NCBI GenBank assembly: GCA_000380705.1
Contig: AQYM01000020.1
Location: forward strand, 34,483-45,755
Source: Crenarchaeota archaeon SCGC AAA471-B05
Lineage (GTDB): Archaea > Thermoproteota > Thermoprotei > Gearchaeales > Gearchaeaceae
DNA length: 11,273 nt
Direction of reading: 5' to 3'
How positions within the stretch are numbered: position 1 is the first letter of the stretch; every line of letters starts with the position of its first letter. Both the position numbers and the translations under genes were made by a program. Below are positions 1-7,731 of this stretch, piece after piece. The notes under the pieces are model-generated. The model was not told the origin of the DNA, did no database searches, and was given only the letters and a program-made list of their open reading frames with translations.

Positions 1-3000
1 ATAGCGGTTATCTAAAGCCTGCAGCAGTTTCAAATTACAAACATGCTGTCATACAAAATATTACCTTTATGCATTATGCAGATGGTCTTATGCAAGAGAA
101 AGGAGAAAGTAAAGAGAGTTGGTACAATAGAACTGTTCAATACGATATGGATAGAATAAAAAAATTCAACAGAGACTTTAAAGCTAATTACGATATTGTA
201 AATACTCCAATTTTCTCAACTTATGGCTCTCCCACAAAGTCCTATTTTACAATAGTTGATTTATCGAACAAGGACGCAGCAAGCCTATTCAGGGCGACAT
301 CTGTGTATTACATAATAGATCCAAATGTTTATAATGGAAAAGATAAAATTAAATTAAAAATTTCAGATGTTAAAGGTAAAATTAATTTAATTTATGAAAT
401 TAATATCGAAATAGATAAAGAGAGATTTAATATAAAAGACATAAATGTAATAAACGTAGATATTAAATCTGATAAATATCATGTTGAATACGATGTTGTG
501 GATGGTAAGTCTTCTGATGTAATTACTATTCGATCTGAGAAATCTTATAACGAAGATGGATCCTTAGTTTTGAAATTAAATTTCAAAATTAAAGGTCAAA
601 TTTTTGCATCTTCATCTGGAGAAATTTTTGAATATGAATATCCTATAGGAAATTACCAAGAATTCTATTCTTCCTCTTCTCAAGAAATGGGAACCTTAAA
701 TATCTACATTGGTGGATGGATGCCCAATCCGCATCCTGGTACTACTTCAGTATTTGATTTCTCATCAGATGGTTCAGGTAATGAGATGTCAATCAAGCAA
801 AAAACATCTACTTACATTTTAAAATTATTTTATCATTCTTATTATGTAAACGTTACCGACACCATATCATATGGAGGAGTATGTGAATGGAAATGGACTA
901 ACCAAAAATCATTAATTTATCAAGAAACTACTATGATGGGCAACTATTATTATTATGCCTCTACTTATTCAGACTGGAAATATAACTTGGATGGCATCAT
1001 GATCATAAAAGATAATAAGATAATCTTTAAGGTTACAGACGAAGGTTCGTTTCAAATAAATATATTATCCTATATCGCAGGTGCAACATTAACTACAAAG
1101 TATAGGCGAATCCAATCACCAGAGTTGCCCTCAGCTACATGTTCAGGTAAAAGTATTTTTGTATATTTTATTGAAGAGAGGTATCCAGTCTATGAATCCT
1201 CATCTAGACAGAAGAATGAATATTATAACTATGGATGGAGGCTTTTCTTTGATAAACATGAATATTATAATCTAACAGAGGATCAGCCTGTTGAGATCCC
1301 CGAATCGCCTAGTTTGCTAATCTCCCTAGATACACATCAAACCGTAGTAGAAGAAGAATTGACTGGATACATTATTAGCTATGGAAAAGATGCCATAGGT
1401 TCAACTGTATCATTAAATGCCTATGTTGAATTTAATAATACAAAAGTTCCTATTACAGTAACCCCTAACAAGTTAACAATAAGCGAAGGTAAATATCCTT
1501 CGTTTACCTTAAAAATGCCAAGTTATGTAAGTTTGCGCTCCAAATTCGGAGAAAATATGCCTCTAAGACTTCCAGTTATTATAAAAGCGGTAGATAATAG
1601 GGGCGCAAATGCTACTGAGATTGTTCTCTTAAATGCAAAAGGATATTTCATTGTATTAAATTTCAAAGATGTTGATTTAAACCTTCCAGACGATCCATGG
1701 AAATCAAATGTATTGGAAAAGCTTGGGGTACTGATTAATACTAAGCCCTTGAAAGGTGTCACCTTGGATATTAGCATAAGAGAGAAGAATAGTATGAAGG
1801 AGGTATATAGAGATAGAGTCAGGGATTCCCGTTATGTGATAGTTTATGACCCTAATATTTTCGAGAAAGACAAGACTTACATTTTGAATTATACATTGAA
1901 TTTAGATGTTTTAAAGCTTTTTAAGGTTGAAGATGCTGCGATAAATATAAAGATACCCGTTCAAATACCTGAAGATAAAAATTATGCAAACTACACTGTT
2001 TATGTACCTTATTCATTATTTGAGAGATATCAAAAGTATACTTATGCACTGAAGGGTGAAGATAAAAAGTATAGGCTGCTGCTTGCAGATCCCAAGTTGG
2101 TACTTGAGTTACCAATCATTGGTATTCTTTCCTCAATTTCATCTCTAGCACCTGAAGATCTTAAACCTTTCTTTTCAACCCTTATAAATTCGTTTGATAA
2201 ATTAGGATTTTATATCGGTCCTAAAATAGCTTTTCCTGCAATATTGAGTCAAGAGGCTAAAGATACGGAGCTTGAGGTTTTCTCAGAACCTTTCAACTTC
2301 AGAGATTTAAATTACAGGCTTTATGAAGATGGATTTAAAGACCCTTCAAACTATTGGAGTAAACTTGCAAAAGTTATAATTTTACAGGCTGAACTTTTAA
2401 GAAATTATAAGTATGCAGAATCATTAACGTTAATAGTATCTCGAATAGCTGCTTTGCTAATAACTTTAGCGATATTTGAAAATAGATTTATTAAAGATAT
2501 AAGCGGTGAGAAAGAAAATAAAATTAATCTTTTCCAATGGTTTGAAAAAAAGTTTGGTGGACTTAATCCTAATAAATTAAACACGTTAAACAAGCTTGAT
2601 TCATTGAAAATAGGTATGCTTACAGGCGAAGGTGCTTTATTAACAATATTAAATCTACCATTTTTGAAAGATTCCTTCTTTACCCCTCTTATTAAGCCCT
2701 TAAAAGAACGTGTAGGACAAGAAGGGGTTTCGTTAATAATTGCATCATCTTTTAAAATTATAAGGTTCTTATTTGACAGCTTAATAAGCAAGGGTAAATT
2801 ATTTGGTGATTTGGCTTTCGAATATGTATTCCAAATTATTGCTTTCATAGTATCCCATCTTCTAATGCTGATCCATAATTTGATTAATCAAATACTCGTA
2901 TTTCTTGAACTAGGAAGATTGAGTTTGGCTAATTTATTTTTATTTTTAACCAATTCTCTATACCAATTTAATTTTATAGCTCAGCAATTGCAAGACATCT

Positions 3001-5045
3001 CTTATGGAAATTTGAGAAAAAATATAATGCTCCCAGTTGAGGAACCGTCATGGAAAAAAAGGGGAGAATTATACGGTGTAGCGAATTTACCTTTGGATTA
3101 TTCCGGATTTGAAGAAGGCTTTTATCTTATCGCTGACGGTTATCTCATGGTTGAATCTATTACAGCTATGATACTCTCAATAGTTAGAGGTCTTGATGGT
3201 ATCAAATTTAAAATAAAAAATGTTGAAAGAGGTAAAATACTTGAATCGATTTTCAGTCTGTCAAAACTCTTTACTGGAGAAACACTTGGAATAAATAAAG
3301 GTCAAGGATTTAGTAAAAAGAATATACAAGGTGCATATCTAGCCTTCGTAATTGCAGTGTTGGTAGATAGTATCATCAAAATTATATGGAATTATATTTT
3401 CTATTTCTTAATAATATACAGCAACGTTGCGACAGAGCTTTTTGCTTTTATGGGCGTTCTATTGCAAATGTTTTTACCTTTAATCACTGCCATATTTGTT
3501 GGTAGTAAAACGGCTAAAAATGTTGGAATAAAAATGAATTTCCAAAAGGCTTTACAACTTAGCGATGAGGATGCAAAATCATTGAAATCACTTTCTGATA
3601 AAATTAGATCATCAGGCTTAAAACTAAACGATATGATTACAACCTTCTACTATGATTCAGAATTCTTTAATGAATTAACGGGTTATTTAAGGGATGCTAA
3701 TTTATTACTAACGAGAAGTTACTACAGGATAACAAATGCTACTGAGCAGCTTAAAATGCAAGAATTGAGGGCTGCATATGATTATGAAGCCGCTTATTTG
3801 TCGCTAATGCTTTTCGCAATTGTTAATTCACCATCTTCTAGAAGCTTAGCTTTAGAAACAGACTATTTGAGCAGTAAATTCACTACAATCGCAGAAATAT
3901 TGAATAATGCATCGTTGTTATTGAATAATGCAACAATGAATGGTCATACAATAGATAAGCTAGGACCTCTTGTTATTTTAACACCTTCAGATGTTTTCAC
4001 GAACTATTATCCTGCAACAAACAATATTGATGTAGTTATTTCCAATATAGGAGATAAAGATGCAAACGTTAAGCTTAAGATTTTAGAAACAAATATGACA
4101 GGAAGCTTTGAGTCTAATGTAGTTAATTTAAAAGCTAGAAGTACTGAAATAATATCGTTAAAGCCGATAAAAAAAGCTGGTGAGTCGGAATCAGTACAAG
4201 CTACCTTATTAGTTTATGTTGATGATCAATTAATTTATGAACTGTATATAAATATACCTTTAACCATAGAAACTTATAGTGCAAGCAATAATGAAATCGA
4301 AGTTTATAGCGACGGTCCTGTTTCTATAACTGATAATGGAATAAGAATAACGAACTCCACAATCGTACAAATTTCTCTTCCTAGAGGCGATTCAAGATAT
4401 GTTGCATTGCTGGATGGACGCATGATAAGATCTGCAGAAATTTACAGTAATAATTATACAATTTTAGCCATTGCTTTTAGTAAGCCTGTTTCAGGAATTA
4501 TAACTTATAAAAGTATAAAGCAGGATGTTGAATATCTTGAAGGAAAAGGTTCTGTAAAAGGAGAGACAGGTGTTACAATAGAATCTAGTGGCGCTTTCAA
4601 AGCCCAAGTATCTATACTTCATGATAATCCTTATCCAGAAGCTTCTCTAGCGGGTGCTGAAAAATACAAAATAATTTCAATAGATTTACTTAGCGCAGAG
4701 GCCGGTTATGTAACAATTAAAATATCTTTCGAAGATCTAGGAATATCTGATCCCTCACAAATACATTTGTATAAGTATAATGCAACTTTAGAAGCTTATC
4801 AAGAAGTTAAGGACTATCAAGTCGCTATTAATGAAAAAGTAGTAATATTTAATTTAAAGCCTGGTGATCCAGTATTTGCTTTAACATACAGTAAAATTAC
4901 AGGAGGAATAAGTAGCGGAGGAACAGAGATTAAACAAAAATCAAGATTAATAATATTTGATAATAATATACTTTTAATAATAATTATACTTATAATAGCA
5001 CCACTTATTTTAGCGATATTATTATATAAGAAATTTAAAAAGTAA
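1..5045 (+). CDS. Giant membrane-anchored surface protein, 5'-truncated by window edge
   Basis: I do not recognise a named family. The frame is open from base 3, with 22 sense codons before the first Met (base 69), so that Met is unlikely to be the start and the gene begins outside the window. Numbering from it (1658 residues): 1-640 is a beta-rich region with seven N-x-S/T sequons and aromatic-rich patches (NYYYYASTYSDW). Hydrophobic, membrane-type segments lie near 785-803, 915-975 and 1089-1146. Residues 1308-1400 look like a CARDB/Ig-type adhesion domain ('VVISNIGDKDANVKLKI'). Residues 1502-1609 resemble the PGF-pre-PGF type of archaeal surface domain ('IHLYKYNATLEAYQEV'). Residues 1628-1654 are a C-terminal transmembrane helix followed by basic YKKFKK, a cytoplasmic anchor. 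Seven more sequons lie in 1223-1627. The inferred protein is a polytopic envelope protein with two large external parts. Domain assignments are by eye and tentative; the open frame itself is certain. Confidence 0.9.
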   Translation, partial: SGYLKPAAVSNYKHAVIQNITFMHYADGLMQEKGESKESWYNRTVQYDMDRIKKFNRDFKANYDIVNTPIFSTYGSPTKSYFTIVDLSNKDAASLFRATSVYYIIDPNVYNGKDKIKLKISDVKGKINLIYEINIEIDKERFNIKDINVINVDIKSDKYHVEYDVVDGKSSDVITIRSEKSYNEDGSLVLKLNFKIKGQIFASSSGEIFEYEYPIGNYQEFYSSSSQEMGTLNIYIGGWMPNPHPGTTSVFDFSSDGSGNEMSIKQKTSTYILKLFYHSYYVNVTDTISYGGVCEWKWTNQKSLIYQETTMMGNYYYYASTYSDWKYNLDGIMIIKDNKIIFKVTDEGSFQINILSYIAGATLTTKYRRIQSPELPSATCSGKSIFVYFIEERYPVYESSSRQKNEYYNYGWRLFFDKHEYYNLTEDQPVEIPESPSLLISLDTHQTVVEEELTGYIISYGKDAIGSTVSLNAYVEFNNTKVPITVTPNKLTISEGKYPSFTLKMPSYVSLRSKFGENMPLRLPVIIKAVDNRGANATEIVLLNAKGYFIVLNFKDVDLNLPDDPWKSNVLEKLGVLINTKPLKGVTLDISIREKNSMKEVYRDRVRDSRYVIVYDPNIFEKDKTYILNYTLNLDVLKLFKVEDAAINIKIPVQIPEDKNYANYTVYVPYSLFERYQKYTYALKGEDKKYRLLLADPKLVLELPIIGILSSISSLAPEDLKPFFSTLINSFDKLGFYIGPKIAFPAILSQEAKDTELEVFSEPFNFRDLNYRLYEDGFKDPSNYWSKLAKVIILQAELLRNYKYAESLTLIVSRIAALLITLAIFENRFIKDISGEKENKINLFQWFEKKFGGLNPNKLNTLNKLDSLKIGMLTGEGALLTILNLPFLKDSFFTPLIKPLKERVGQEGVSLIIASSFKIIRFLFDSLISKGKLFGDLAFEYVFQIIAFIVSHLLMLIHNLINQILVFLELGRLSLANLFLFLTNSLYQFNFIAQQLQDISYGNLRKNIMLPVEEPSWKKRGELYGVANLPLDYSGFEEGFYLIADGYLMVESITAMILSIVRGLDGIKFKIKNVERGKILESIFSLSKLFTGETLGINKGQGFSKKNIQGAYLAFVIAVLVDSIIKIIWNYIFYFLIIYSNVATELFAFMGVLLQMFLPLITAIFVGSKTAKNVGIKMNFQKALQLSDEDAKSLKSLSDKIRSSGLKLNDMITTFYYDSEFFNELTGYLRDANLLLTRSYYRITNATEQLKMQELRAAYDYEAAYLSLMLFAIVNSPSSRSLALETDYLSSKFTTIAEILNNASLLLNNATMNGHTIDKLGPLVILTPSDVFTNYYPATNNIDVVISNIGDKDANVKLKILETNMTGSFESNVVNLKARSTEIISLKPIKKAGESESVQATLLVYVDDQLIYELYINIPLTIETYSASNNEIEVYSDGPVSITDNGIRITNSTIVQISLPRGDSRYVALLDGRMIRSAEIYSNNYTILAIAFSKPVSGIITYKSIKQDVEYLEGKGSVKGETGVTIESSGAFKAQVSILHDNPYPEASLAGAEKYKIISIDLLSAEAGYVTIKISFEDLGISDPSQIHLYKYNATLEAYQEVKDYQVAINEKVVIFNLKPGDPVFALTYSKITGGISSGGTEIKQKSRLIIFDNNILLIIIILIIAPLILAILLYKKFKK

Positions 5046-5072
5046 TTTATTTTTTAAATAATTTTTTAAATT
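5046..5072 (+). terminator. Oligo-T terminator after the giant surface gene
   Basis: Two runs of six T (5050-5055 and 5062-5067) begin within five bases of the stop codon and are followed by further T-rich sequence to about 5104. Archaeal RNA polymerase terminates at oligo-T tracts without needing a hairpin, so this is a plausible 3' end for the upstream gene. A+T-rich background makes such tracts common, so confidence is moderate. Confidence 0.5.
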
Positions 5073-5256
5073 TATATTAATTTATAGTTATTTTTATATA
5101 TTATTTAGAAAATAATTTATCAAGAAATAACCATTTTGAAACTTTAATCTGACTCCTTCAATATTAAAAGAGAGGATTCCTTATTGATTCATAGCTATAT
5201 ATATATCATATTAAAACAATCGAGGATTCAACAAGTTCACCATAAATTCATTAATA

Positions 5257-5269
5257 GTGATAACATCAC
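5257..5269. repeat. Short perfect inverted repeat GTGAT-AAC-ATCAC
   Basis: Five-base arms flank a three-base loop in the middle of the convergent intergenic gap. It could be a protein-binding dyad or a chance match. It is followed by neither a T tract nor a gene, so no function is assigned. Confidence 0.3.
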
Positions 5270-5437
5270 GATCATTTTCATAACTATAAGAACATTAAAA
5301 TAACGATAACTAATTTCTTTCATTTTAATATTAAGTTTGGTACATATATAGAGAAATATTTAGGATTAAAAAACACTCTGTATTATCTCTTAGAAAAATA
5401 CCCATGATAAATTAATTACAAGTTATTCTTTCTTTAA

Positions 5438-5453
5438 CTTAAATTGATTTAAG
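5438..5453. repeat. Inverted repeat CTTAAAT-TG-ATTTAAG
   Basis: Seven-base perfect arms are separated by two bases in the convergent intergenic region. The arms are A+T-rich, so a chance origin is quite possible. The shape suits a dimeric protein-binding site better than an RNA hairpin, because the loop is too short. Confidence 0.3.
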
Positions 5454-5563
5454 AGTTGAGCACACTCCTTAGATTAACTAACTTTATTTACTATCTCCTT
5501 CCTGTCCTAAAGAGCAATACTTGTCATAAAGGATAATCTTAGTTTTTTAATAAAAGGCCTTAT

Positions 5564-5572
5564 GGAAAAACA
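5564..5572 (-). terminator. Oligo-T tract after the M28 peptidase gene
   Basis: On the minus strand a TTTTT run (complement of 5566-5570) lies about 40 bases after the peptidase stop codon. It is the clearest T run in the first 50 bases of the 3' flank and is followed by a palindromic AAGGCCTT (5554-5561). It is a plausible archaeal terminator, without proof. Confidence 0.35.
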
Positions 5573-5610
5573 ATTAAGCTAAACTGAATTTTTAGTTTTA
5601 ATTTTCTTAA

Positions 5611-7134
5611 TTATTTTATAACATAATGAATTAATAAATAAACAAAAATTGCAACATTAAAAAAGAATATAAGATTACCAGTTAAGCTAAATTGACCATA
5701 AGCTATTCCTAAAATCAAATACCAAATTATAAAAGGTCCTGTGAATATTAAGATGCTAAAGAAGATTATAAGAAGTAGAAAGAAAGTGAAACCTAAAAAT
5801 AGCAAAACTAATCTTATTGAACGTCTTTGAATATAAGGTATCCATGGCCAGAATATTATTGCTTGTGATAATAATATAACAGTCCCAAACCTATTAAAAA
5901 TAAGAGAAGAAATGGATGTAATTAATAAAGCTAAAATAAACCCTTTCCCCTTTTCAACCTTCTTATGAAATAAAAGTATAAGTAAAAAAGGTAAAAAGAA
6001 AAATAAAAAGATAAGAAGATAATTTGGAGAATAAAGGTAGGGATGTTTCGGAGGTGGCGGATAAGTATCATAAGTTAAAACTAATCCTAAGTTTGTGGAA
6101 AAAGTTACAATTAACAATGATGGTAAAAACGATAGAAAATAAATAAGTATTCCTAAGAAAGATTTGAGTAATTTTCTTAAATTTTCTCTACTAAAAATTA
6201 AATGAACCAAAACCATTAGAACCAATAATGAAGGAATAATCCAAGTTTGTAATGAATTAATATATTTTTCTTCGTTTATAAGCAAATAGTCTGGGTTATA
6301 TTCTGGAATTATGTCTGCTTTATCTAAACTAATTATTAACCTTTTCAAATATTCTCCATAAATTTGAAAAGATTCTATTTCCATATTTTCCATAACATCT
6401 TTCTCTGTATGATAAACTTCTGAAGCTAAATCAGGTTTATTGCTTCTTGTAGAAATTTCTATGGAAGGAATTCCTTCAGCTATTATTGGTCCTTGATCTG
6501 TAAAGGAAATGTCAACTGTTCTATAAATATATTCCCAAATCCCTACAGGATCTTCTACTTTAATTTTCATAAAATCTCCAACATCTTTACATAATTTTCT
6601 TAACCATAAAGGAGAGTAACCTTTAAATTGTCCCATCGACTCTAAAAAAATACTTGTTAACTTTCCTACAGCTAAATCTTCAGCTACTATTACTACCTTA
6701 ACTTTAGACTTAAAACTCTTTGCAAAAACTTTAGCCCCTTGCATACCCCATTCTTCACTATCTACAAAGGCAAAAAGTATATTTCTTTTCGAAGTATAAT
6801 TAATCAACTCTTTAGCCAATTCAATCAAAACTCCTACATGTCCTGAAGTATCGCTTGCAGCTTCTATACTCATAGGTACCATGTCGTAGTTGCCTAGAAT
6901 AGCTATTGTTTCATTTGTCATTCCTTTTTTAAAAGCGTATAAATTCCATCCCGTTCTCTTATATTCTATGTTTACCGTAAAATTTTCTTCTGTTATTTCA
7001 TATCCGAATTCCTTCAAAACATTCTTAACCCAAAGAAATGCTTCATAAGCTCCTTGAGTACCTGTAGTTCTTTTTGGGAAGTTTTTTGAAAAATAGTAGG
7101 CATAATTATACGCATCTATCCCGCTAAAATACAA
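5611..7134 (-). CDS. Membrane-bound M28-family zinc metallopeptidase, altered metal ligand, leader out of frame
   Basis: This is an M28 (aminopeptidase Y/S-like) peptidase domain, residues ~1-270, fused to about seven membrane helices (near 298-314, 326-353, 371-389, 398-430, 441-464, 466-480, 488-506). M28 enzymes remove N-terminal residues with two zinc ions. Visible site residues are D84, D95, the E127-E128 pair, D153 and H242 ('YHTEKD'). The usual first ligand, His of HxD, is Asn82 here ('GNYD'; codon aac confirmed). A proline-rich loop (YPPPPKHP) precedes the third helix. Sequons NFT, NET and NYT lie only in the peptidase domain, which suits an external location, yet this frame has no signal peptide. 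The first usable in-frame start is TTG at 7134; a clear signal peptide is encoded upstream (7135-7246) in this frame but its ATG is displaced by one base. The gene may thus be frameshifted, use recoding, or carry a sequence error. The peptidase family is confident; activity and exact start are not. Confidence 0.88.
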   Translation of the reverse strand: MYFSGIDAYNYAYYFSKNFPKRTTGTQGAYEAFLWVKNVLKEFGYEITEENFTVNIEYKRTGWNLYAFKKGMTNETIAILGNYDMVPMSIEAASDTSGHVGVLIELAKELINYTSKRNILFAFVDSEEWGMQGAKVFAKSFKSKVKVVIVAEDLAVGKLTSIFLESMGQFKGYSPLWLRKLCKDVGDFMKIKVEDPVGIWEYIYRTVDISFTDQGPIIAEGIPSIEISTRSNKPDLASEVYHTEKDVMENMEIESFQIYGEYLKRLIISLDKADIIPEYNPDYLLINEEKYINSLQTWIIPSLLVLMVLVHLIFSRENLRKLLKSFLGILIYFLSFLPSLLIVTFSTNLGLVLTYDTYPPPPKHPYLYSPNYLLIFLFFFLPFLLILLFHKKVEKGKGFILALLITSISSLIFNRFGTVILLSQAIIFWPWIPYIQRRSIRLVLLFLGFTFFLLLIIFFSILIFTGPFIIWYLILGIAYGQFSLTGNLIFFFNVAIFVYLLIHYVIK

Positions 7135-7246
7135 TTCTTTTTCATAAACTTCTATTCGACTTGATGAAGTAAAATTAATAAAATGGAGTAATAAAAAAGT
7201 GGATAGAATTAATAAATTAATAAGTAGCAGGCTGAAATTTTTTCAT
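7135..7246 (-). other. Out-of-frame signal-peptide segment of the M28 gene
   Basis: Reading back from the TTG at 7134, the frame stays open to a TGA at 7245-7243 and encodes a textbook leader: KNFSLLLINLLILSTFLLLHF followed by INFTSSSRIEVYEKEL, running straight into the peptidase. The TGA overlaps an ATG (7246-7244) followed by a run of six A. Read from that ATG, the frame is ATG AAA AAA TTT CAG and stops after nine codons. Removing one A gives ATG AAA AAT TTC AGC CTG, which joins the leader perfectly (MKNFSLLL). The leader is seen directly. That the ATG is the ancestral start is inference, supported by TATA-like sequence just upstream. Confidence 0.75.
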
Positions 7247-7265
7247 AAAATTAATATATTTAACT

Positions 7266-7283
7266 ATTATTAAAATTTTAAAA
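7266..7283 (-). promoter_or_regulatory. TATA-like promoter of the M28 peptidase gene
   Basis: On the minus strand TTTTAAAA (7283-7276) continues into TTTTAATAA and lies about 24-33 bases upstream of the displaced ATG at 7246. This is the distance expected for an archaeal TATA box driving a leaderless or short-leader transcript. It supports 7246, and not 7134, as the original start. The A+T-rich context prevents pinpointing the exact box. Confidence 0.5.
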
Positions 7284-7300
7284 GAATTTACAAAATATTG

Positions 7301-7316
7301 AAAAACTCTACCTTTA
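7301..7316 (-). terminator. Oligo-T terminator after the 102-residue gene
   Basis: On the minus strand GGTAGAG is followed by TTTTT (complement of 7301-7305), about 30 bases after the stop codon of the small gene, and sits before the promoter of the peptidase gene. Position and T run fit archaeal termination. Confidence 0.4.
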
Positions 7317-7339
7317 GTGCAGAAGGCGGTCTACCTTTA
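7307..7339. repeat. Direct repeat TCTACCTTTA, two copies 23 bp apart
   Basis: Identical ten-base copies occur at 7307-7316 and 7330-7339, separated by GTGCAGAAGGCGG, a patch noticeably richer in G+C than its surroundings. The second copy includes the stop codon of the small minus-strand gene and the first abuts the T run. On the transcript they read TAAAGGTAGA. Possible roles are a 3'-end processing or termination signal, or a trace of a small duplication. Confidence 0.5.
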
Positions 7340-7645
7340 AATTATTCCTTTTAAAATTTCATTAATTTCCGAGATTATTTCTTCTTCACTTCTTGATGTT
7401 TCCAAATGTTGATAATCAGCATATCCCTGTTTCTTTTCTTTAATATGTGTAACTACAAGCTCTGTAGCTTTTCTAGTAGGATGGGTAATTATATTAATAT
7501 ATGCTCGTAAAATTGCGTCAATCGTAGCTTCTTGTAAAACATATTTTTCATTGTCAAATTCAACATACAATCTGACATGTTTATGGCCTGGAGGTATAAA
7601 GGCTATTATTCTTTTTACGTCGCTATTCCTTAATACTTTTACCAT
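7337..7645 (-). CDS. Uncharacterised 102-residue cytosolic protein
   Basis: I do not recognise a characterised family. The protein has no signal peptide or membrane segment. Residues 1-45 look like an alpha/beta start (VLRNSDVKRIIAFIPPGHKH, then a VRLYVEFDNEKYVL strand pair). Residues 38-75 contain an ordered-looking, probably conserved segment 'QEATIDAILRAYINIITHP' followed by 'TRKATELVV'. The C-terminal third is charged (HIKEKKQGYADYQHLETSRSEEE) and ends in a probable helix. Two His-bearing motifs, PGHKH and THPTRK, could bind nucleic acid or metal, but that is speculation. The start is fixed by an ATG exactly 26 bases downstream of a TATA centre, implying leaderless translation. It lies between the MscS operon and the peptidase gene with its own promoter, so no operon partner is indicated. 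Real gene: confident; function: unknown. Confidence 0.85.
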   Translation of the reverse strand: MVKVLRNSDVKRIIAFIPPGHKHVRLYVEFDNEKYVLQEATIDAILRAYINIITHPTRKATELVVTHIKEKKQGYADYQHLETSRSEEEIISEINEILKGII

Positions 7646-7664
7646 AAAATGAAAAAATTTAAAA

Positions 7665-7676
7665 AAATATAAAATT
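7665..7676 (-). promoter_or_regulatory. TATA box of the 102-residue gene
   Basis: Minus-strand AATTTTATATTT, with its centre about 26 bases upstream of the ATG at 7645, matches the spacing of archaeal TATA boxes for leaderless transcripts. It overlaps the very end of the coding-like tail after the MscS gene. Confidence 0.6.
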
Positions 7677-7731
7677 AAGTTTTTGTACTATTATGGTTTT
7701 GCTCGTGTTCTTCCATTATTTCCTCGCAAAT
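7675..7731 (-). other. In-frame coding-like tail after the MscS stop (18 codons), containing a 13-codon ORF with a Shine-Dalgarno
   Basis: After the MscS TAA the same frame continues as I-C-E-E-I-M-E-E-H-E-Q-N-H-N-S-T-K-T and then TAA. The composition is acidic and helix-like and the DNA is less A+T-rich than the flanks. Within it, GCGAGGAAATA precedes an ATG at 7716, so GAGG is a possible Shine-Dalgarno site for a 13-residue peptide (MEEHEQNHNSTKT). Three readings compete: a lost C-terminal extension of the channel cut off by a nonsense change, stop-codon readthrough, or a free micropeptide. Chance cannot be excluded over only 18 codons. Confidence 0.35.

Larger units (their letters stand above)
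5046..5610. other. 565-bp non-coding gap between convergent genes
   Basis: No open frame of useful length was found on either strand. The stretch is A+T-rich throughout, without the G+C-rich island that a structured RNA from a hyperthermophile would normally show, so no tRNA or stable RNA is called. It contains terminator-like T tracts at both ends, a direct octamer repeat GAGGATTC (5172-5179 and 5222-5229, exactly 50 bp apart), a small perfect hairpin GTGAT-AAC-ATCAC (5257-5269), and an inverted repeat CTTAAAT-TG-ATTTAAG (5438-5453). It lies at the 3' ends of both neighbours, so it is unlikely to hold their promoters. It could be a degraded gene remnant or house a small RNA; nothing in the sequence decides this. 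Confidence 0.6.

Noticed and set aside
69..71. ATG as start of the giant surface protein
   Set aside because: The frame is open for 22 codons before it to the window edge, there is no signal peptide after it, and the following sequence reads as the interior of a domain.
1523..1777. Minus-strand open frame of 84 codons
   Set aside because: Lies wholly inside the giant surface gene on the opposite strand, with no promoter or recognisable protein; a shadow of the real frame.
1921..2115. Minus-strand open frame of 64 codons
   Set aside because: Antisense to the giant gene, with composition unlike a real protein and no start signals.
2405..2848. Minus-strand open frame of 147 codons
   Set aside because: Longer than the other shadows but fully antisense to a well-formed region; low-complexity Asn/Ser/Lys-rich translation and no family resemblance.
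5172..5229. GAGGATTC pair as a CRISPR-like or att repeat
   Set aside because: Only eight bases, two copies, no regular array, no integrase or tRNA nearby; chance level in a 565-bp A+T-rich gap.
5563..5583. Six-codon ORF (MEKQLS) on the plus strand
   Set aside because: Too short, no ribosome site or promoter, and it lies in the terminator zone of the convergent gene.
7132..7134. TTG as the genuine start of the M28 peptidase
   Set aside because: It would yield an enzyme without a leader although the protein is membrane-anchored and bears sequons; the in-frame leader just upstream and the TATA spacing favour the displaced ATG. Kept only as the boundary of the intact frame.
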